Part shown: positions 6,382 through 10,219 of the stretch, one piece after another
Numbering within the stretch: the first letter of the stretch is position 1
Layout: the number at the start of each line of letters is the position of its first letter
NCBI GenBank assembly: GCA_028288395.1
Contig: JAQBNV010000251.1
Span: forward strand, 1-10,219
Source: Adhaeribacter sp.
GTDB lineage: Bacteria; Bacteroidota; Bacteroidia; Cytophagales; Hymenobacteraceae
DNA length: 10,219 nucleotides
Direction of reading: 5' to 3'
The notes under the pieces: generated by a model
Seen by the model: the letters and a program-made list of their open reading frames with translations, nothing else
The model's database searches: none
What the model was told of the DNA's origin: nothing
Translations under genes and position numbers: made by a program

Positions 6382-8034
6382 ATGAAAAAGATAATTTGTT
6401 TGTGGCTATTTGTGGTTTGTATGGGAGAGGCGGCGGCCCAATCCGGCAGTACCGCCCAGGCCCGTAACCACCTTATCTATTTTAAAAATAAAGAGCAGAG
6501 CCCTTATTCCCTGGACAATCCCCAACAATATTTATCAGAGCGGGCCATAACGCGCCGGTATAAGCAACAAATAAATTTATCTAAACGAGACTTGCCGGTA
6601 AATCCAGCCTATACGGCTGGTCTGAAGGGTAAAGGAGCAGCTGTACTATATACGTCGCGGTGGTTTAATGCCGCGGTAGTATCCTGTGATTCTGTTACTT
6701 TAACCGAATTGTATAAATTAAATTTTGTAAAAAACGGCCAAACCCTCAGCCGCCGCAGCCAGCCCGCCATAAACAACAAACCCGGCAATGTAACCCCTAA
6801 AAAGAACAATACAGCTAACAGGCGGCTAAAAACCGATCAGGCTAATTACGGAGCTGCCTTTATGCAAGCAAATATGCTTGGGGTTTTGGAGATGCACGAT
6901 GCCGGTTATCGGGGCGACGGCATGCAGGTGGCCATATTTGATGGTGGCTTTAAAGGCGTTGACCAGGTTCCGGCCTTTTTGCACCTTTTCGAGGAAAACC
7001 GTTTAAAAGGCACTTTTGATTTTGTTCAGAAAGATACCGGCGTATTTGAAAAAGATAACCATGGAACCAACGTGCTTTCCACGCTGGCCGCTTACCAGCC
7101 CGGTAACTTTATCGGGAATGCATACAAAGCGAGTTATTACCTCTTTATAACCGAAGACTCCCGCAGCGAACATAATATCGAAGAAATTAACTGGCTGCTG
7201 GCCGCAGAATTTGCCGATAGCGCCGGGGTAGATGTGATAAATACTTCCCTGGGATACAATATTTTTGATGCTCCCTCCCGAAGCTATACTTACGAAGACA
7301 TGAATGGTCGGAATGCTCTGATTACCCGGGCGGCTGATTATGCCGCGGCCACCGGCATGTTGGTTGTAGCCAGTGCCGGTAACGAAGGAAATAAACCGTG
7401 GCGTTACATTAGTGCGCCGGCTGATGGCGATTCAGTGCTTAGCGTGGGAGCAGTAGATTCCCTTGGTCGTTTAGCCAGTTTTAGTTCGGTCGGACCTACT
7501 GCAGATGGTCGCACCAAACCCAATTTAGTTGCCCAGGGAGTGGCGGCAGCCGTTATAAACCCGACCGGTTCGGTGGTACGGGCCAATGGTACTTCTTTTT
7601 CTGGCCCTATTCTGGCTGGTTTGGCTGTAGGCTTCTGGCAGGCCAACCCTTCCTTAACCAACTGGCAAGTAATCCAGTACCTCCAACGGACGGCCTCCCA
7701 GGCAGGTAATCCCGATAACCTGTTTGGTTATGGCATTCCTAATTTTAAGAAAGCCCACGAATTAGCCCAGGTAGATGAAAATAATACATTGGTTTTTCCC
7801 AATCCGGTTCAGAATAATCAATTACAGATAAGAATAAGTAAAGCGTTTGCCGATCAGCAGATAACGGTTACTATTTACAATACAATCGCCCAAAAAGTAG
7901 TAAAGCAATCTCTGGTAACGCCTCCCGTTAGCCGGAATATTCAGATAGATATTTCTTCTCTGGGACCGGGCATTTACAGTTGCGTGGTAACAGGCAAAGA
8001 AGGCCCCAAAACATTTAAATTTTTAAAACAATGA
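6382..8034 (+). CDS. secreted subtilisin-family (S8) serine peptidase with T9SS sorting domain
   Basis: Numbering is from the ATG at 6382, chosen because it gives a compact signal peptide (MKK, hydrophobic core, AAA before Gln20). An in-frame ATG at 6370 would add four residues. After about 150 residues of N-terminal region, probably a propeptide ending in a basic Arg/Lys/Asn-rich linker (about 121-151), comes the S8 domain. Its triad is Asp187 (IFDGGF), His227 (DNHGTN) and Ser405 (NGTSFSGP), with Asn334 (SAGNEG) at the oxyanion hole. INTSLGY and FSSVGPTADGRTKPNL also fit the family. The last 80 residues, from VFPNPVQNN to the final TFKFLKQ, form a type A T9SS C-terminal domain, so the protein should cross the outer membrane and be released or anchored to the surface. 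The substrate is unknown. It lies 26 nt after the lipoprotein gene. Confidence 0.93.
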   Translation: MKKIICLWLFVVCMGEAAAQSGSTAQARNHLIYFKNKEQSPYSLDNPQQYLSERAITRRYKQQINLSKRDLPVNPAYTAGLKGKGAAVLYTSRWFNAAVVSCDSVTLTELYKLNFVKNGQTLSRRSQPAINNKPGNVTPKKNNTANRRLKTDQANYGAAFMQANMLGVLEMHDAGYRGDGMQVAIFDGGFKGVDQVPAFLHLFEENRLKGTFDFVQKDTGVFEKDNHGTNVLSTLAAYQPGNFIGNAYKASYYLFITEDSRSEHNIEEINWLLAAEFADSAGVDVINTSLGYNIFDAPSRSYTYEDMNGRNALITRAADYAAATGMLVVASAGNEGNKPWRYISAPADGDSVLSVGAVDSLGRLASFSSVGPTADGRTKPNLVAQGVAAAVINPTGSVVRANGTSFSGPILAGLAVGFWQANPSLTNWQVIQYLQRTASQAGNPDNLFGYGIPNFKKAHELAQVDENNTLVFPNPVQNNQLQIRISKAFADQQITVTIYNTIAQKVVKQSLVTPPVSRNIQIDISSLGPGIYSCVVTGKEGPKTFKFLKQ

Positions 8035-8042
8035 AGTAGGAA

Positions 8043-8097
8043 GTTTTACGGGTACACTGCTCTATATTTATTATATACCAAGTGTTACTCCCAAAAC
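8043..8097 (+). other. imperfect hairpin in the peptidase-rpe spacer
   Basis: The 96-nt spacer can fold into an interrupted stem. GTTTT (8043-8047) pairs with AAAAC (8093-8097), GGG (8050-8052) with CCC (8090-8092), ACAC (8054-8057) with GTGT (8082-8085), and TATAT (8063-8067) with ATATA (8073-8077) at the tip. No T tract follows, so it is not a classical rho-independent terminator for the peptidase gene. TATATTTA at 8063-8070 also differs from the -7 promoter consensus by only one base, so the segment could instead hold a promoter for rpe. Structure and role are both inferred. Confidence 0.3.
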
Positions 8098-8130
8098 AAA
8101 ACCTTGCCTCAAAAGCTTATATAAAAACCT

Positions 8131-8787
8131 GTGAAACCCATTATAGCTCCGTCTCTGCTGGCCGCCGATTTCGCCAATATTCAGTCTGAAGTAAACATGC
8201 TTAATGCCAGTGAAGCCGAATGGATTCATTTTGATGTGATGGATGGCGTATTTGTCCCCAATATTTCGTTTGGATTACCCGTGCTGGAAGCAGTCCGGAA
8301 GCATGCTACTAAAATATTAGATGTGCATCTCATGATTCAAGAGCCGGGTCGGTTTATTCCGCAATTCCGGCAGGCCGGCGCCGATATAATCACCGTACAT
8401 TACGAAGCCTGCCCGCACCTGCATCGCACGGTACAGCAAATCAAAGAAGTTGGTGCGAAAGCCGGTGTAGCGCTTAACCCCCATACCCCGGTACAGGTAT
8501 TAGCCGATATTATCCAGGATTTGGATCTGGTGCTGATCATGTCGGTAAACCCCGGCTTTGGCGGCCAGCAATTTATTCCGCAAACGTACCGTAAAATAGC
8601 AGCTTTAAAAGAACTAATCGCAACCGCTTCTTCCCCTGCTTTAATAGAAATTGATGGCGGTGTAAACCAGCTTAATGCAGCCCAATTACTAGCAACAGGA
8701 GCAGATGTGCTGGTAGCTGGCAATTTTGTTTTTTCCGCGCGCGATCCGCTCAAAGCCATTGCGGGTTTAAGAAGTTCGCCTCGTTAA
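8131..8787 (+). CDS. rpe: ribulose-phosphate 3-epimerase
   Basis: A 218-residue TIM-barrel enzyme that interconverts D-ribulose 5-phosphate and D-xylulose 5-phosphate in the pentose phosphate pathway. The family pattern is complete: IAPSLLAADF (5-14), IHFDVMDGVFVPNISFG (32-48) with metal ligands His33 and Asp35, LDVHLMI (63-69) with metal ligand His66, VNPGFGGQQF (139-148), and IEIDGGVN (172-179) with Asp175 as catalytic and metal residue. The start is GTG at 8131: an in-frame TAA at 8122-8124 lies just upstream, and the next internal ATG would remove the first strand, so GTG is forced. There is no Shine-Dalgarno sequence. The coding region ends in tandem stops TAA TAG (8785-8790), and the receptor gene begins 13 nt after the first stop. 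Confidence 0.96.
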   Translation: MKPIIAPSLLAADFANIQSEVNMLNASEAEWIHFDVMDGVFVPNISFGLPVLEAVRKHATKILDVHLMIQEPGRFIPQFRQAGADIITVHYEACPHLHRTVQQIKEVGAKAGVALNPHTPVQVLADIIQDLDLVLIMSVNPGFGGQQFIPQTYRKIAALKELIATASSPALIEIDGGVNQLNAAQLLATGADVLVAGNFVFSARDPLKAIAGLRSSPR

Positions 8788-8800
8788 TAGCCATTACCAG

Positions 8801-10219
8801 ATGTCCGCCAAAACCTTTTTCTGCTGTCTGGTATATTTCTGTTCCTTAGGGGCGCTGGCCCAGCGGGCAACCATAACCGGCAAGGTACTTTCACCCAATC
8901 GCTTACCATTGGTTTCGGCGGCAGTAAGCGTAGAAGGCACGACTTTTGGAACCTTTACCGATAACCAGGGAATATTTAAATTAACGGTTCCAACAGAGTT
9001 CGATATTATATTGATTATCAGGCATGTTAATTACCGCCAGCAAAAATTGTTTTTAAGCCTTAAAGCGGGGGAGACGAAAGAAATTTTGGTAACGCTTTCT
9101 AACGATACAACTACTTTAAATACCGTTACCGTAACGGGCCGGAATCCCAATAGCACCCGTAGCGAAACCAGTATCACCCGGTTAGATCCCCGTTTAACCA
9201 AACAATTACCTACAGCTTTTGGCGAGTTTAATAAAATATTGGTAACCTTACCAGGGGTAGTCAGCAACAACGAATTATCATCAGCCTACTCGGTGCGGGG
9301 CGGGAATTACGACGAGAACCTGGTTTATGTAAACGGCATTGAAATATACCGCCCGTTTCTGGTTACAAATGCCCAGCAGGAAGGACTGAGTTTTATTAAC
9401 CCCGATTTGGTACAGAATATAGAATTTTCGGCTGGCGGCTGGCAACCAAAATACGGCGACAAACTATCTTCGGTCTTAAACATTGATTATAAAGTACCCC
9501 GTCAATTTGCCGGCGCTGTTACCGGCGGGCTTTTGGGGGGCGCAGCTCACCTCGAAGGAATTACCCGCAATAAACGATTAACTTACCTGATAGGTACCCG
9601 CTACAAAAATGCGCAGCTGCTCTTTTACCGTGGTTTGCAAACCAGTGGCAACTATCAACCTAAGTTTGGCGATTTACAGGGCTACTTTAACCTGAATTTA
9701 GGTAAAAAAGACAATCCCGAACGCACCACCTTAGGACTGATTGGCAGCCTGGCCCGGAATAAATACCTGGTAATTCCGACCGAAAGAGAAACCACCTTTG
9801 GCACGGTAAACCAATACGTGCGGTTGCAGGTAGCCTATGCCGGGCGGGAGCGGATGGAATACGATACCTACCAGGGAGGAATGAACCTGCAACACCGCTT
9901 TAACGATTCGTACACAGCTCACTTTATTATTTCGTCCATGTTGTCGCGGGAGCGGGAATTGCGGAACATAGAAGCGGGCTATAATTTTTGCGACATCGAT
10001 CTGGATCCCAATTCTAAAGATTTTAACAAATGTGTGCAGGAGCGCGATGCCGGTACCGAGTTTAATTATTCGCGTAATTATTTAACCTCCCGCATCTTAG
10101 CCCTCGAAACGAGGCATATCTGGGAGCTTAGTAACCGCAACCAGATGCAATGGGGAATTAAATACAACCGGGAAAACATCCGGGATATTCTGGATGAATA
10201 CCGTTTTGTAGATTCGGCC
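8801..10219 (+). CDS. TonB-dependent outer-membrane receptor, 5' part only
   Basis: The frame is open from ATG 8801 to the right edge (473 codons, no stop), so the C-terminus is missing. Residues 1-20 are a signal peptide (core FFCCLVYFCSLGALA, cleavage before Gln21). Residues about 24-101 are a carboxypeptidase-regulatory-like beta-sandwich (ITGKVLSPNRLPLVSAAVSV, then GTFTDNQGIFKL), the N-terminal extension typical of Bacteroidetes receptors. LNTVTVTGR (106-114) could serve as a TonB-contact segment. The plug domain follows with SVRGGNYDENLVYVNGIEIY (164-183), IEFSAGGWQPKYGDKLSSVL (207-226), then the first barrel strands. It would import a ligand across the outer membrane using TonB energy. 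No SusD partner is visible and the substrate is unknown. A probable extracellular loop holds two cysteines around an Asp-rich stretch (397-411). It may be co-transcribed with rpe, 13 nt upstream. Confidence 0.93.
   Translation, partial: MSAKTFFCCLVYFCSLGALAQRATITGKVLSPNRLPLVSAAVSVEGTTFGTFTDNQGIFKLTVPTEFDIILIIRHVNYRQQKLFLSLKAGETKEILVTLSNDTTTLNTVTVTGRNPNSTRSETSITRLDPRLTKQLPTAFGEFNKILVTLPGVVSNNELSSAYSVRGGNYDENLVYVNGIEIYRPFLVTNAQQEGLSFINPDLVQNIEFSAGGWQPKYGDKLSSVLNIDYKVPRQFAGAVTGGLLGGAAHLEGITRNKRLTYLIGTRYKNAQLLFYRGLQTSGNYQPKFGDLQGYFNLNLGKKDNPERTTLGLIGSLARNKYLVIPTERETTFGTVNQYVRLQVAYAGRERMEYDTYQGGMNLQHRFNDSYTAHFIISSMLSRERELRNIEAGYNFCDIDLDPNSKDFNKCVQERDAGTEFNYSRNYLTSRILALETRHIWELSNRNQMQWGIKYNRENIRDILDEYRFVDSA

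Noticed and set aside
6949..6957. Catalytic Asp of the S8 peptidase in DGG instead of the usual DSG/DTG
   Set aside because: At first sight a change near the active site, but T9SS-tailed S8 peptidases of Bacteroidetes commonly have D-x-G-F here, so I take it as normal for the subfamily.
8785..8790. Tandem stop codons TAA TAG after rpe (and TAA TAA at 1657-1662) as a recoding signal
   Set aside because: Double stops are common and point to tight termination; the next gene begins with its own ATG 13 nt after the first stop.
144..10060. Recurrent GGTACC and CCGG words across the window
   Set aside because: They fall in frame as Gly-Thr and Arg/Pro/Ala-Gly codon pairs and reflect codon preference (GTA, CGG), not a repeat family.

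Overview
The window looks like chromosomal DNA from a Bacteroidetes bacterium, most likely of the order Cytophagales (Hymenobacteraceae-like; the genus is a guess). The evidence is a serine peptidase with a type IX secretion (T9SS) C-terminal sorting domain, a TonB-dependent receptor with an N-terminal carboxypeptidase-regulatory-like domain, start codons without Shine-Dalgarno sequences, and a TAnnTTTG-type -7 promoter element. GTA (Val) and CGG (Arg) codons are frequent throughout, and no gene stands out as foreign. I see no tRNA, rRNA, CRISPR array, insertion sequence or phage gene.

Left block (1-3689, + strand): a tight run of five genes, namely the 3' end of an ExbB/TolQ-type proton channel gene, exbD, a TonB-like energy transducer, folC (folylpolyglutamate synthase) and trmB (tRNA m7G46 methyltransferase). 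Gaps are 3, 1, 28 and 7 nt, so this is probably one transcription unit. The first three genes form a proton-motive-force-driven module that energises outer-membrane transport. The last two are housekeeping genes.

Middle (3709-4329, - strand): a stand-alone TrpF-like TIM barrel, convergent with trmB and divergent from mnmA. It keeps the fold and one phosphate-binding segment of phosphoribosylanthranilate isomerase, but every catalytic position I can align is replaced. It is the most unusual gene here. A 227-nt AT-rich divergent spacer (4330-4556) follows and carries a consensus -7 element for mnmA.

Right block (4557-10219, + strand): mnmA (tRNA s2U34 thiouridylase), a small lipoprotein of unknown function, a subtilisin-family (S8) peptidase with a T9SS tail, then a 96-nt spacer with an imperfect hairpin, rpe (ribulose-phosphate 3-epimerase, GTG start), and the first 473 codons of a TonB-dependent receptor that runs off the right edge. 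The lipoprotein and peptidase are close enough to be co-transcribed with mnmA, and both are predicted to act outside the cytoplasm. The receptor is the kind of protein the ExbB-ExbD-TonB module at the left edge would power, although nothing here shows they are specific partners.
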